A DNA stretch of 64,000 bases from Siphonodentalium dalli (GCA_032622095.1 CP136062.1:151398875-151462874), one strand, 5' to 3'; positions 23,850 through 36,962 are shown, counted from the first letter of the stretch. The notes: generated from the letters alone by a model not told the origin. Program-made: numbers and translations.

Positions 23850-24290
23850 AATATGTAATCTATAGCTACATGTGCCCATAGAGATCATACTCCACCAGTA
23901 CAAAACATGGGATCTTTTTGATGTGCTGACCGGTTCTGAGAGGGAACTTGATAACAAACAAGGCAGGGAATATATGATTTGTTAATACTTGTTCCTAAAA
24001 TCTGCTTTACAGTATGGTGTGATCCCAGCTCGAGATAACATTAATTTTGTGACTTTTATGAGCCGATATCGCAATATAAACATTGAATTAAATACACGGC
24101 AGAAATGCCCTGATCGTAAGCGATGCAAGGCGAAATCGCTCACAAATCGTTCAATTTCGACCTTCTCCTATTGTGAAATACATTATTAAGGAACATGTAT
24201 TAGCTAAGAAATATATTAACCTGCACGGTTTTTTCAGTGTTGTAAACTTCCCTGTCGCAACATCAAAATGTTCCCAGGTTTTTATTTTAA
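23850..24290. repeat. Dispersed repeat (tagagatcatactccaccagtacaaa family)
   Basis: Contains tagagatcatactccaccag, ttctgagagggaact and aacaaacaaggc.gggaatata. Copies at 41690-41960 and 44960-45230 keep this order. An inverted partial copy is at 46722-46872, ending 53 bp before exon 4 of the HSPA12-like gene. Confidence 0.6.
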
Positions 24291-24316
24291 CTTGTCCGCC
24301 TAATACGCACACGATT

Positions 24317-24425
24317 ATAGATAGCGAAAGATACCTAATCGGGGTTCACGATTAGATAGCGAAAGATACCTAATCGGGGTTCACGATTAGATAGCGAAAG
24401 ATACTTAATCTGGGTTCACGATAGA
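24317..24425. repeat. 35-bp tandem repeat, three copies
   Basis: Unit atagcgaaagatacctaatc plus ggggttcacgatt, repeated three times with a decayed fourth. Confidence 0.85.
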
Positions 24426-25169
24426 TAGCGATTGATATTCAATCGGAGTAAAGCGTGCCACGCGAGGTAAGGATTTGTGTTTCGAAATAAGTATCCTGAG
24501 TTAATCGGAAGGGCGATAACTCTATAATATAACGTACTTTACGAAATAACGGTAGTGTTACAGGTCAAAGTTCTGAAGTAGCATTCCATATATGAAATTC
24601 ATGAATATCCCAAAAGCTCAATATATGACATTCATGAATAATCAAAAGCTCCATATATGGAATACTACTCCAGAACTATTACATGTTGCACAAAAACCAC
24701 GGAACGGGGCTGCATGGATGGATCCAATATGGCGGCGACGCAGTGCCAAGACTAAGTCTTATTGGGTGGGTGGGTGTTTGGGTGGGTGGGTGGACTTGAT
24801 TAAGGTTAGTGTACGCTCTTTAAACATACTTCTTCTAATATCTCCGTTAATTTCGCCAATACCTCGATCCGAACCTCGCGTGGCACATGTTACTGCGAGA
24901 TTCATGACATGATTCATATGTACTCGACCGAATGCACTATAATTCCGGTGCAGCAAGCATGTCAATAACGACATGTCACCTGCAGGTGATGACTATAATA
25001 CATTTAGTTTCAAAGAACTTGTTGATGTCTCTATAATTTGTTTACCAGCCAGCCTGTCTGAACATATACGGACGTGACGATTTCTCGGTCAGTCATTTGC
25101 ATGACCAGGAATTATATGAACTGGGTGCATCCGTTATCGAATACCGAGCTTGGGGGGGGGGTATAATTA

Positions 25170-26235
25170 CCGAATGACTAGGGTTCGTGCTGCCACTTGC
25201 CAAAATTGCCAGCGACCAAAAACAAATTCATTTGGCAAAAAAAAAAAATTGGTAAATGGATTTTTCATTTTAGTCCTAACGCCTTCGAAAGTCGCTGACA
25301 AACCGACAAAGCGATCATTTGTAAATTTGCATTCAGATGGGAGGGTGAAACAAAAATATATGTTTTCCGAATTTCTTTGAAAAACATGGCCGCCAGCGGT
25401 CATCCTGGATTTCAGTTTTGAATCCATTATATAAGCACACCCTACAGGCCGATCGTCACCAAACTTCGTATGGATCATCGGGGTCAGCTGCAGACGGGAG
25501 CTTACTATTTTTTCCGAATTTTTAATGAAAAACATGACCGCCGGCACCCATCTTGGAGTTACTCTTTGTATATATGACTAAAATCCTTTAACACACCCTT
25601 CAGGTTACATCTCTCATCCGGTCGTCATCAAACTTCATATGGATCATCAGGGTCACCTCTAGCTGGGAGCTTACCAATTTTTCATAATTCTGTTAAAAAC
25701 ATAGCTGCCAGCGGCCATCTTGGAGTTACTTACTCTTTGTGTGACTAAATCCTTTAAGCAAACCCTGCAAGTCATATCTCTCATCCGATCATCACCAAAT
25801 TGAATATAGGTCATCTGGGTCACCTCTACCTGGGAGCTTACCAATGTTTTCCAATTTCTGATGAAAAACATGGCCGCCGGCAGCCATCTTGGATTTTACT
25901 CTTTGTATGACCAAATCCTTTAGCACACCATACATGTACATGTCACATCTCTCATCCGATCGTCACCAAACTGTACATAGATCTTTGGGGTGACACCCTA
26001 GATGGGAGCTTACATTTTTCCCCGAAATCTGTTAAAAAACATGGCTACCGATGGCCATCTTGGAGTTACTCTTTGTATATATGACTAAATCCTTTAGCAC
26101 ACCCTACAGGTCATATCTCTCACCCAATAGTCACAAAACTTCATATGGATCTTCGGTGTGACGTCTATAGATGGGAGCTTACCATTTACCCCCGCATTTT
26201 GTTAAAACATGGCTGCCAGCGGCCATCTTGTATTT
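25170..26235. repeat. ~168-bp satellite-like tandem repeat, six copies
   Basis: The phrase aacatggccgccagcggccat recurs at about 25383, 25531, 25697, 25867, 26038 and 26206. Between copies, atgactaaatcctttagcac, cccacaggtcatatctctcatc and caccaaacttcatatggatc are shared. Copies are 75-90% alike by eye. No open frame persists. Confidence 0.85.
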
Positions 26236-26516
26236 ACTCTTTGTATGACTAAATCCGTTGGGTGGTTAGTATTGCAAAAACAAACCAACTTTTTTACATT
26301 CAATATCGCTCCATTAACTGTAATATTTGAAAATAGCCCCTCTCCAAGTTGAACTTCAGTGACATTGACACTTTTATTGTCACAAGCCAAAGAAAATCAA
26401 AATTACAAAATGTTCTATTTAGATCGCATCACGACCCACTTGGAGTGGATTTCGAATCAGACCATGCATGCTAGTACTGGGTACTCCTGCAAGCTTACCC
26501 AGTGACACGCTGTATA

Positions 26517-26830
26517 TATAGAGGATCTCACATGAGTTTCTATTTTATACGGAATTTATCAACCGAGTTCACTAAATTCGATTTGAGCCGAGGTTTACCG
26601 AGGCTCAAATAGAATTTAGTGGACGAGGTTGATAAATTACGTATAAAATAGGACGAGTGTGAGATACTTTTTATCACATGATCAAATAAACGCGAAGCAA
26701 TGCGAAATATCCATCGAAAACAACGATAAAAACCGCAGCGATCGCAAGTCATTTGAAGAACGATGTGACGTCATCGCACGCGCTGATATTAAACGTGTCT
26801 CTTATCGATAATTATGAAACTGCTTTTATG
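26517..26830. mobile_element. Palindromic MITE (copy 2), with a CRE-like tail
   Basis: Starts agaggatctcacatgagtttc; the inner palindrome centres on gagccgaggtttaccgaggctc. The downstream part (gatcaaataaacgcgaagcaatgcgaa, gatgtgacgtcatcgcacgcgctg) is matched in inverse at 54230-54420. That tail contains a perfect TGACGTCA near 26764. Confidence 0.65.
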
Positions 26831-26853
26831 GGCAAATTATGTGATAAATACTT

Positions 26854-27286
26854 ATATGTGACCCGCCATATCAAATCCAGTCGTAAGTCGGGATTTTTTT
26901 TACCCTGTGCCAATGCATTCTCTTATATAAGAGAATGCATTGGCCTAACAATTTTTTACAATTTTAATAATTTTTTCTTGTATTCTTTAACAATTTTATA
27001 ATTTTACCTATACAGAGCCCCAGACAAACACGAGCAGACGTCACTCTTCTATGTGCTTCTATATATGTGTGGGGCTCCCTGCAGGGTAATGGATGTTTTT
27101 TATTTTATGTCCTAAAAATTGTAAGAAACATTTTTTTTTTTTAAATGATAAAAAATTGTTATGCCAATGCATTCTCTTATATATGCGAGGCGACCTATGG
27201 TCGACTCGCATATATAAGAGAATGCATTGGCACAGGGTAAAAAAAATCCCGACTTACGACTGGATTTGATATGGCGGGTCACATAT
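26854..27286. mobile_element. Composite palindromic MITE, copy 2 (433 bp)
   Basis: Outer repeats atatgtgacccgccat and its inverse are intact. The left palindromic module has collapsed to cattctcttatataagagaatg, having lost its middle. The right module is complete. The centre is inverted relative to copy 1. Confidence 0.85.
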
Positions 27287-27596
27287 GTGAATTGTTTTGT
27301 ACATCCTTCACGCAGGCCATGTGCACCGCCGAGAATGTTTGAGGGCGTGTACTTGAAATGCTATATATATATTTGGAGTGTTGTATACTTGTATATGTGC
27401 ACGCAATTGTCAATATGGTCAGGATGTTAGTGAAGTGTTTATATCCAACGAATCAATGGCATGTGAAGGCCTACAATAATATGTCTGGGTGTGTCAAAAT
27501 ATTATCCCGGGCATGGCCGAAACGTAATGACGAAATTCTTGTCTATGCGGTAAACAAATACCGGAAATGGGCAGAACATCGAAAATATCTTCTTGG

Positions 27597-27863
27597 CAGG
27601 GGGCTCGGTGGCTCATCGGTTAGAGGTCCAACTCCAAGCCGTTTCGCCCTCCAGCGCTGGAAATGAGGGTTCAAATCCATCGTGGACTCTGTAACTCGGA
27701 ATCGTTGCCACACATGGTCGACTAGTTTATCAGCCATTGAAATCACTGTACGATTAGCCGTAAGCGTGCGGATTTTCCCCAACACTAGAACTGGCAATGT
27801 CGTGGTATGGCCTTAGTTGATGAAAGCGACATTAAACCCCAATCAATCAATCAATCAATTAAT
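27597..27863 (+). mobile_element. tRNA-derived SINE
   Basis: An internal RNA polymerase III promoter is visible: box A tggctcatcgg (27609-27619) and box B ggttcaaatcc (27668-27678), 48 bp apart as in a tRNA. The 3' part ends gcgacattaaaccccaatcaatcaatc, a tail type common in molluscan SINEs. Flanking atcttcttgg / aatctttttgg may be the target duplication. The tRNA-like head is followed by an unrelated body of ~170 bp. Confidence 0.75.
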
Positions 27864-28438
27864 CTTTTTGGTAAAAGTTGGGAGATTGACACACGCCGTA
27901 ATTCTTGGTGTAAAATTGTAGAAATTGTGACAGGTCGCGAGAATAGTGGACGAGATATTAATATTACGGGTAACATCATCCACGCTTGGGAGCTGCTTGT
28001 CAAACAGACCCATCTGAGCCTCAAACGTTGGGTAGACGTGGACGTTATTTTGTAGAGTATGGACAAAGATGCAAGCTTGTTGAAATTTAACACTGATTAT
28101 GAAGTTATTTTCCTAAATCGCAATTATCAACACTAGATAGTGTTCCATTTAGTTACCATGACTTTAAAGGGAGTCTAGGGACCCAATGCACTACCATTGC
28201 AGTGGTTAAATGTGCAAAAACAAATGTTTAAACCTGTCAAAATATCACCAATAAGTAAACAAGAAGAATATAGAGAAATAGACAAACTATGTTCTTACAT
28301 CATGATTGATATAGTTCTCGAATAATGCAATTTCGCGCGCGTTGAAACCACTGTTATGTAAACAAAACTGTTACTATTTATCAACAAACTTTGCAAATTT
28401 AAGTGAATGTTTCGGATGTTTTATATATATGTGGAGAA

Positions 28439-28525
28439 TGACACTGGGTGGTACCTAAGCTCACATAATGACACTGGGTGGTACCTAAGCTCACATAATG
28501 ACATTGGGCGGTATTTAAGCTGACA
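28439..28525. repeat. 30-bp tandem repeat, three copies
   Basis: Unit gacactgggtggtacctaag plus ctcacataat, the third copy mutated. Confidence 0.85.
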
Positions 28526-29484
28526 TGCCATGAGTAAATATGAATTGATTTAATACTAATCGAACACACAATTGGATTGACTAATAAGATTACTGCTTTA
28601 GTTTCGCATTTAGATTGGCTGGACATATTTGACATATATATATATAACTGATTGATGTTCATCTTGGTCTAATTACATGGCTAATTGTCGTACATCCCAC
28701 ACATGCTTGTAAAACATCAATCTTTATTGCGTATAACATATAGGGGTGGTCACATGCCACAGTAATAATGGATGACCAATCATTAACGCATAATCTTACT
28801 ATATTACAGTCACGTGACAGTCACAATATGTGAAGGAATTTATGGACGAAGTCATTAAATGGGCAGCTGACAAAACGATGTCACAAGTTTGCGTCACGTG
28901 ACGAAATATGGGCCACGTAACATAGGTTACACTGGTGTAAATGTTTTCCATGGGCCTCAGTGCTAACGTTTTAGTGTATAGTATTGGCAATATAAATGTT
29001 GGGTCCAAAATTTTCTTTAAATCTGAAAAATTGACATTTTGGGAAACTTTTTACACAACAAAATCATGTCTGTCTAGCAGGGAATTCGCCTTTAAATCTT
29101 ATGTTTTCGTAACTAGTGTCAGAACCGCATAAAAAAATACAGTCATATTTTAGACCACACCAAAAAATTCAAACTTTACTACAAAGGGTTAATTCCTGTG
29201 CCAATGGTTATTTTACCTATGGGAAATCATAGGGAAGAGGTGTGATGATTTTTTTATGTGAAAAGCACACAAGGCTATTGACCAATCAGGGCCCAGTGTC
29301 TATTTTATTCTCTCCTATATATTCCTCCCGCATCCGCTAGATGTCACTCGGAACCTTATTTACACCAGTGTAACCCATACGGCTTAACATCTTGATAAAG
29401 TCAGAGTGGTGGGGATACGAAGATGAAGCATTTGAATAACTGTCCTTTGATTAATTGTGTGGTAATTAACCAATTATATGCTAA

Positions 29485-29860
29485 ATGAACTCTCCCAGTC
29501 AGTTAAAACGTATACATAGGAATAGTCTATTATTTATTTGCAGGGATGTACAGGTAATATCCGTATGTACAGACGTGTATCTGGTTATATATGTTTACAA
29601 TGCGAATGCATGGACATAATGCATGAACGTTGTAGACAACCCAGTCGTAATGATAAGTCCAGCAAGCATTATATATAACAATATAGAGTCAAATCGAACG
29701 ATATGCAACAATACGTTAGTCTACAACCAGACCACACACACACCCGTATACGACAGATAAAAAACAGAAGGAGTCCTATTTATTGAGGAAAATCTTTAGA
29801 TATTAAGTTCAACAAACGAACTGTGGTCGTTTGTTGAACATATTATCTGAACATTTCCTA
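29485..29860. repeat. Dispersed element with ctctcccagtcagttaaaacg and gataataagttc hairpin
   Basis: aaatgaactctcccagtcagttaaaacg at 29487 and the hairpin taagttcaacaaacgaac / cgtttgttgaacatatta at 29800-29855 occur in the same order at 61504-61670. A shared non-coding element of about 300 bp is implied. Confidence 0.55.
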
Positions 29861-30018
29861 TGAGGTAACTACTCATGAATGATGCTTTGGTATAGAAATG
29901 TTGATGTTACTGGCATATATATCTCATTCGATTGTGTAATGCTGGATTTGTTATTTCTTCATTTTTGATAACCCATCCATTTGTTTGGCTTATGTATTCA
30001 TAAATAGACTATGAATCC

Positions 30019-30021
<3 letters not shown>

Positions 30022-30101
<80 letters not shown>
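30022..30101. repeat. (CT)n microsatellite
   Basis: About 40 uninterrupted CT dinucleotides. Confidence 0.98.
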
Positions 30102-30103
<2 letters not shown>

Positions 30104-30182
30104 GATTTAGTTTGTATGCGGTGCACTTTCCTTTTTTATGAATGAATGCATTACCCAATGGTAGAATATCATGAATTAAATA

Positions 30183-30850
30183 TTTAAAGATGCACTATCC
30201 GAACTGACACAATAAAACCACCATTTGTACGTGTACTTATTATGTTCCATAGGCGACAATGTAACTCCCGCCGATGGGTTAATCCTCTTTGAACACTCCA
30301 AAATGGTAAATGTCCCCATCCGATACACCATTTACTGCACAAAAACCATCGGCATAAAAAATACCCAGACCCCTTCCATAACTTCGCGACCACACCCTCT
30401 GGAGATATCGGTTGCTCGGGGAGACACTCCGCAATGTTCCCCTCAAGCCCAGTCATCATTCAAGTGATGTGAAACACTCCGGTAGGGTGATCAAATAGAA
30501 ATGGAGAATAATCTTGTTCAGAGTAGTTATTTTTACAAATAGTATATCTAAATTGACAACACACACCGTCATTCTTATATATTAACTAAATGCAGTGACT
30601 GCCGATGGCGAAATCGTTTTCGATAGTTTATCGCCTATAGGAGCGTCCCGATTCGAGTAGTAAATATTTACAATTTAGCGTAGTTCAGACAATGTTTTCT
30701 ATGGAGTGGTAAAGTCGATTTGCTTGAGATTTTCGGTGATGTTAGTAGAATACTATACATTCCCCCAGTTGGCATATCACCTGAATACTAACTTACCACT
30801 GTTACCAGTTTCACGCACTCGAACAAGTACATAATATGTCTTTAATGTTG
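30183..30850. repeat. Dispersed repeat, partner of 8270-8650
   Basis: The part 30464-30845 is the inverse of 8270-8650. The preceding 280 bp (taaagatgcactatccgaactg...) may be the rest of the element. No intact frame. Confidence 0.5.
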
Positions 30851-31362
30851 TTATGGTAAAATTGAAAATGATATGGTAAAATAGAGAGCGTTTTACTTAT
30901 TCGCGTGACTAATTGTGTTTGCTCTTTCCACTATAATACCAGTATACAATGCGCATGCATATCTGTCAAACGATATCCTGGGGACATAATGTGTGCCTTT
31001 AATATAATTTCGTTTATACGTTTCTTAATGTTATACCTTAGAACTATAATGAAGTGGATGATACACAAACGGATTATATCCAAAACAATTTCGCTGTGTG
31101 ATCTTCCCTTAGTATCTGTATAGGTCAGAACATCAATTACTTCGGGACCCGACCCTTCTTATATGTTTACATTTGCCAAATTCCCGGCTTCGAATCCGAG
31201 CATCTGGGGTGGTGTGGCTAGCTTTATTGTCAAAATAATGTATTTAGATTCAAATAGCGATAAATAGCTCTGTGGTGGAATTCCAGGCACGTTAGATATG
31301 GCAGGTGCACACTGATTCATTGTTATAAGAATCGTGCTGATAAAAATGTCGCGCCGGCGATT

Positions 31363-33290
31363 CGCGGAAAGTATGATTTACTGCGGACGCCGTATAGCGT
31401 TCTGTTGAATTGAAAGTTTGTTTCTGCTATTCTGCATCAAGCCAATGCATCTTTTCGTGTAAACTTCTAATAATTATTGGGTACAAATCTTGATGTTCTT
31501 GGACTAATAATGATCCATTCTTGTATTGGGTAAGTCGCTATGGGACTATATGACAACAGGCATGACAATTACATTCCCAAATATAGAAAATTACTTATGG
31601 GTAGTTGCCTTTCTAATTGAAAATAATCATTCAATTTCACGAAACGAGAATATTTAAGTTTCCTCTCATGATCTTCATATATGATATCATGGATATATGA
31701 ACAGCACTTTCGAAAAACATCCATTTTGCAGAAGTTCTTGGTACCTGAAATCACTGAATTTTTTAAAATATTGTTCATGCCATAAAAGTGAAGTAAATGA
31801 GGTCATAATATCCATTCTAGACTGCTTCCGATTTCAGTGCAGAAAGATTCGTAATCATTGGTGGGAAATGTTCCGATAATAAGTTCCACAACCAGCATGC
31901 CCAGGAACTACTCACTCGCGGAAAGTATGATTTACTGTGGACGCCGTATAGCGTTCTGTTGAATTGTAAGTTTGGGTCTGCAATTCTGCATCAATTCAAT
32001 GCATCTTTTTTGTAAACTTCTGATAAATATTGGGTACAAATCTTGATTCTTGTATTGGGAAAATCGCTATGGGACTATATGACAACAGGCATGACATTAA
32101 CATTCCCAAATATAGAAAATTACTAATGGGTAGTGGCCTTTCTAATTGAAAATGATTATTAAATTTCACGAATCGAGAATAATTAAGTTTCCTCTCGTGA
32201 GCTTCAGATATGATATCATGGATATATGAACAGCACTTTTTAAAAACATCTATTTTACAGAAGTTCTTGGTACCAGAAATCACTGAATTTTTTTAATATT
32301 GTTCATGCCATAAAAGTGAAGTAATGAGGTCATAATATCCATTCTAGACTGCTTCCGATTTCAGTGCAGAAAGATTCGTAATCATTGGTGGGAAATGTTC
32401 CGATAATAAGTCCCACAACCAGTATGCCCAGGAACTATACTCATTCGCGGAAAGTATAATTTACTGTGGACTAATAATGCCCCATTCTTGTATTGGGTAA
32501 GTCCCATGGGACTATATAACAACAGGCATGACATTAACATTTTAAAATATAGAAAATTACGTATGGGTAGTTGCCTTTCTAAATGAAAATAATCATTAAA
32601 TTCACGAATCGAGAATAATTAAGTCTCCTCTCATGATCTTCAGATATGATATCATGGATATATGAAATGCACTTTTGAAAAACATTTGTTCTTGGAAAAA
32701 GTTCTTGGTACCTGAAAATAGTGAAATTTTTAAATATTGTTCATGCCATAAAAGTTAACCCTTTACCCAACAAAACGGCCAAAACCGGCCAAATAAAGAT
32801 TCAACAGCCTAAAATATCTTCGGTCTGTCTCAATAGAACCATACAAATATGGATATCATTGGAACCGGCTCCTTGACCACATTGTGATAGTTACAGTTAT
32901 GTCCTGTGCCAATGCATTCTCTTAAATATGCGAGTCGACCATAGGTCGCCTCGCATATATAAGAGAATGCATTGGCCTAAAAAAAATTTTTTTAATGTGT
33001 TAAGCCAATGCATTCTCTTATATATGCGAGGCGACCGATGGTCGACTCGCATATATAAGAGAATGCATTGGCACAGGGTCGTTCTGTTGGGTAAAGGGTT
33101 AAGTGAATAAGGTCATAATATCCAATATAGACGGATCCTTATACATGCATTGGTAGCAAATGTTCAGGTAATAAATTCAACAAATGCCCTGATTGTTTGT
33201 TGAACAAATTGTATGCCGGGAACTACTCATCAATGAGCATTTATTAAAGAAAGGGTTATTGATATCAGACTGCTTCCGATTTAACAGCAT
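31363..33290. repeat. Three tandem copies of a ~540-bp repeat, third split by a MITE
   Basis: Units begin cgcggaaagtatgatttact at 31363 and 31917, and cgcggaaagtataatttact at 32447. Shared blocks are ctatgggactatatgacaac, caggcatgacattaacattc and ttcatgccataaaag. The third copy is cut after cataaaag by the TTAA-bounded MITE at 32755-33102 and resumes with gtgaataaggtcataatatcc. Confidence 0.8.
32755..33102. mobile_element. TTAA-bounded MITE carrying the palindromic module, copy 1
   Basis: Starts TTAACCCTTTACCCAACA and ends TGTTGGGTAAAGGGTTAA. The interior has ggccaaaaccggcc, ggtctgtctcaatagaacc and two palindromic modules (32905-32980, 33002-33078). An inverted sister lies at 51836-52212. 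TTAA plus CCCTTT ends suggest mobilisation by a piggyBac-type transposase (inference). Confidence 0.8.
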
Positions 33291-33762
33291 ATATGTGACC
33301 CGCCATATCAAATCCAGTCGGAAGTCGGGATTTTTTTTACCCTGTGCCAATGCATTCTCTTAAATATGCGAGTCGACCATATGTCGCCTCGCATATATAA
33401 GAGAATGCATTGGCCGAACAATTTTTTACAATTTTAATAATTTGTTCTTGTATTCTTTAACAATTTTATAATTTCACCCATACAGAGCCCCAGACAAACA
33501 TGAGCAGACGACACTCTTCTATATGCGTCTATATATGTGTGGGGCTCCCTGCAGGGTAATGGCTGTTTTTTTTATTTTATGTCCTAAAAATTGTAAGAAA
33601 CATTTATTTTAAAAAAATGATAAACAAATTGTTAGGCCAATGCATTCTCTTATATATGCGAGGCGACCTAAAAGTATGGTCGACTCGCATATATAAGAGA
33701 ATGCATTGGCACAGGGTAAAAAAATCCCGACTTCCGACTGGATTTGATATGGCGGGTCACAT
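33291..33762. mobile_element. Composite palindromic MITE, copy 3 (472 bp)
   Basis: Outer repeats atatgtgacccgccat and inverse. Both palindromic modules are present; the right one is interrupted by 5 bp (aaaag) at 33670. It directly abuts the tandem duplication that begins at 33764. Confidence 0.85.
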
Positions 33763-33763
33763 T

Positions 33764-35625
33764 ATACAGTTGTCGCCCGTTGTCGAGGGAGACATTGAGA
33801 TTTGTCACCCGCTCGAGAACGGAATGTCTCCCGAGGAGCGAAGCTCCGAGGGAGACATTCCGTTCTCGAGCGGGTGACAAATCTCAATGTCTCCCGAGAA
33901 GAAGGGCAACAACTGTTTTGTTATCCGATTATACCACATAATAAAATCCTTGCCATCCACACGCACGATGTTGCACTGAGTCACGAGTGCTTTCTTTCCC
34001 GATTATGTATATTGTCAGTAAAACTTATCGTCCCATAGCATTTCTGTTCCATAAACGATAGTCAAGTTGTTAATCGTTTGATAATCCGCGTTTATTTACG
34101 ATCAATTTGGTGGTTAAATCGTCAATATCGGTCCATGCAATGTAAACCAATAAGCCATATCATGGACGTATATATACATCGCTGGCCATATAGATTTGTT
34201 CTCGTCTTCTGCAATGTGGCATATTCAATGTCGTCTTGTACGCGCAATTTACTCACGATGTTAATTTCATAACGGCCTTCCACGAAAGCTACTGGGAAGT
34301 TGTCAATTTCATTAATGTACATTCATATATATTTACATACACCTGATATCTCTTCCGATTTCCCCATAGCGTTACGGTAGACACGCCCCCTTATTCAATG
34401 CGTTCATAAACATATGAACGTAACGTGACGTCACTTTCAATGTCGTTCATATGTTTATGAACACATTGGTCCCGGAAATCACCGGGGATTGTCGGACATT
34501 ACCGACTGCTTGAGTATCTAGTCAGCCAATACGCCAAGGATTTGATAGCAAACAATATGTAATAGAGGTTCACGATTGAATGGCTAGTGGCATCTAATCG
34601 CGAGCACGGGTGGCACGAGATGTTCGATTGACTATCAGAATGTTGGTTATCATATAATCCCATATCCCATAATATGTCAAATATAGCGAATTATCGAAAT
34701 ATGAAATACAACGAAAAAGCGAAATATGAAAATACAGCGAAATAGCACGAAAAATCGAAATAGGAAAATACAGCGAAATAGGGTGTAATATAGAGCGAAA
34801 TATAGAAATAGGAAATAATTTTATAAACGAAATAACGGAGATATTTGAAAAAGTGTTTTTGACGAAATAACGGACATATATGGAGAAGTGTTTTAAAGAG
34901 CGTAAGTATATAAATATAAATAATAAACGGCGGATTCAACGTGGTCATGGGTTTTGACCGCGATAAAAAATCAGGAAACTCCGCATGAACCCCTTCGGGG
35001 TTCATGCAGTTTGCTGAATTTTTCTCGCGGTCAAAATCCCATGACCACATTGAAACCGCCGTTCATTTCTTATGTGTCAGTGCTCATGGCGATCCTCACA
35101 TAAAATACTTCTATGATCACATTGCAGACATCGCGGAGGATAAGCGTGCAGTACAATTCATTCGCGACAAACGTATGCATTACGTTGTCTACCAGGAACA
35201 TTTATAACCAACCAACCTCAAGGGATCCTCTCTTTCAATCTTGCATCATAATGTCGACATGAACAAATTGATTCACCGAGATGTTTCGATGTAAAAAGTA
35301 AATAATAACGCTTGTCCAATAAAAATATCAACTTAAAAGTTCGAATATTAGTGTTCACTAAATATATGCAAATTAGCAAACACCACAACCGGCGTGTATT
35401 GCGAATCCGTGGGGTATATAAGATCTATGATTTTTTAGTATGTATAGTGATGTGAAATAGATGAGTTACTGCAGTGTGTGTTTGGAGATATTCTTGCAAT
35501 ATAACATCAGGCGGGCGACAAAAACAATGTCTCCCGGCTCAGCGGGCGACAGTGTGATTTGTCGCCCGGCACGTGACAGGACATGGGCCAATCAGAAGGG
35601 TGGAAAATAGGGAGGAGGATAACAA
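33764..35625. repeat. Tandem duplication, copy 1 (1.86 kb, with hairpin and insertion)
   Basis: Shares its start (tacagttgtcgcccgttgtc) and end (tggaaaatagggaggaggat) with copy 2. It differs by two additions. One is a hairpin at 33795-33890 with 46-bp perfect arms of gggagacattgagatttgtc... type. The other is a ~730-bp insertion at about 34331-35060 that itself holds small hairpins (tcataaacatatgaacg, caaaaccccgaaggggttcatgc type). A + strand frame ending at 35207 encodes GDPHIKYFYDHIADIAEDKR. Confidence 0.75.
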
Positions 35626-36613
35626 TATACAGTTGTCGCCCGTTGTCTCAATGTCTCCCGAGAAGAAGGGCAACAACTGTTTTGTTATCCGATTATACCA
35701 CATAAAATAGCCTTGTCATCCACACGCACGATGTTGCACTGATCGAGTCATGAGTGCTTTCTTTCCCGATTATGTATATTTTCAGTAACTACTTATCGTC
35801 CCATATGATTTATGTTCCATAAACGATAGTCAAGTTGTTAAGCGTTTGATAATCCGCGTTTATTTACGATCATTTTGGTGGTCAAATCGTCAATATCGGT
35901 CCATGCAATGTAAACCAATAAGCCATATAGGTATGTTCTCGTCTTCTGCAAGGCATATTCAATGTCGTCTTGTGTGCGCAATTTACTCGCGATGTTCATT
36001 TCATAAAGGTCTTCCCCGAAAGCTATTGGGAAGTTGTCAATTTCATTAATGTACATTCATATGTGTCAGTGCTCATGGCGATCCTCACATAAAATACTTC
36101 TATGATCACATTGCAGACATCGCAGAGGATAAGCGTACAGTACCATTCATTCGCGACAAACGTATGCATTACGTTGTCTACCAGCGAACATTTATAACCA
36201 ACCAACCTAAAGGGATCCTCTCTTTTAATCTTGCATCATAATGTCGACAGGAACAAATTGAATCATCGAAATGTTTCGATGTAAAAAGTAAATAATACGC
36301 TTGTCCGATAAAAGTATCAACTTAAAACTTAAGAATATTAGTGTTCACTAAATATATGCAAATTAGCAAACACCACAACTGGTGTCTTTTGCGAATCCGT
36401 GGGGTATATAAGATCTATGATTTTTTAGTACGTTGTAGTGATGCGAAGTAGATGAGTTACTGCAGTGTGTGTTTGGAGATATTGCAATATAACATCAGGC
36501 GGGCGACAAAAACAATGTCTCCCGGGTCAGCGGGCGACAGTGTGATTTGTCGCCCGGCACGTGACAGCACATGGGCCAATCAGTAGGGTGGAAAATAGGG
36601 AGGAGGATAACAA
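35626..36613. repeat. Tandem duplication, copy 2 (0.99 kb)
   Basis: Direct repeat of copy 1 without hairpin or insertion. The GDPHIKYFYDHIADIAEDKR-encoding segment is preserved but runs into a frameshift at a one-base gain (36184, accag-c-gaac). The minus-strand peptide MYINEIDNFP...LQKTRT...LYG is also readable in both copies with conservative changes. Neither peptide is recognised; they may be relics of an element's protein. Confidence 0.7.
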
Positions 36614-36962
36614 ATTACTTTCCTATACTTTTGCAAGTAACGAGTCGAAACGTAACGTGACAATCGCTTGGTATGACAGTATGACATAGCAATCGGCAAC
36701 AGTTAACTGATGACGATACTTTCGAAACATGTTGGCATCTTTTCAACTCATTTGGGGGTAAAATTTCCAAAAATGTCTAAATTCTTCTTTTGCCATAAAA
36801 TAAAAACATTTTGGGGGTACGTTCTAAAACAAACTCTTTTCAAAATATTCCATTAACCCTCTGCATGATCCTAATTCCATCTCAAAATTCATGTCATGAG
36901 AACGACGAGCAATTTGTCTGCGATAAATTGGAATCTTGGTCATTATTATATTTAGCCTCTTC

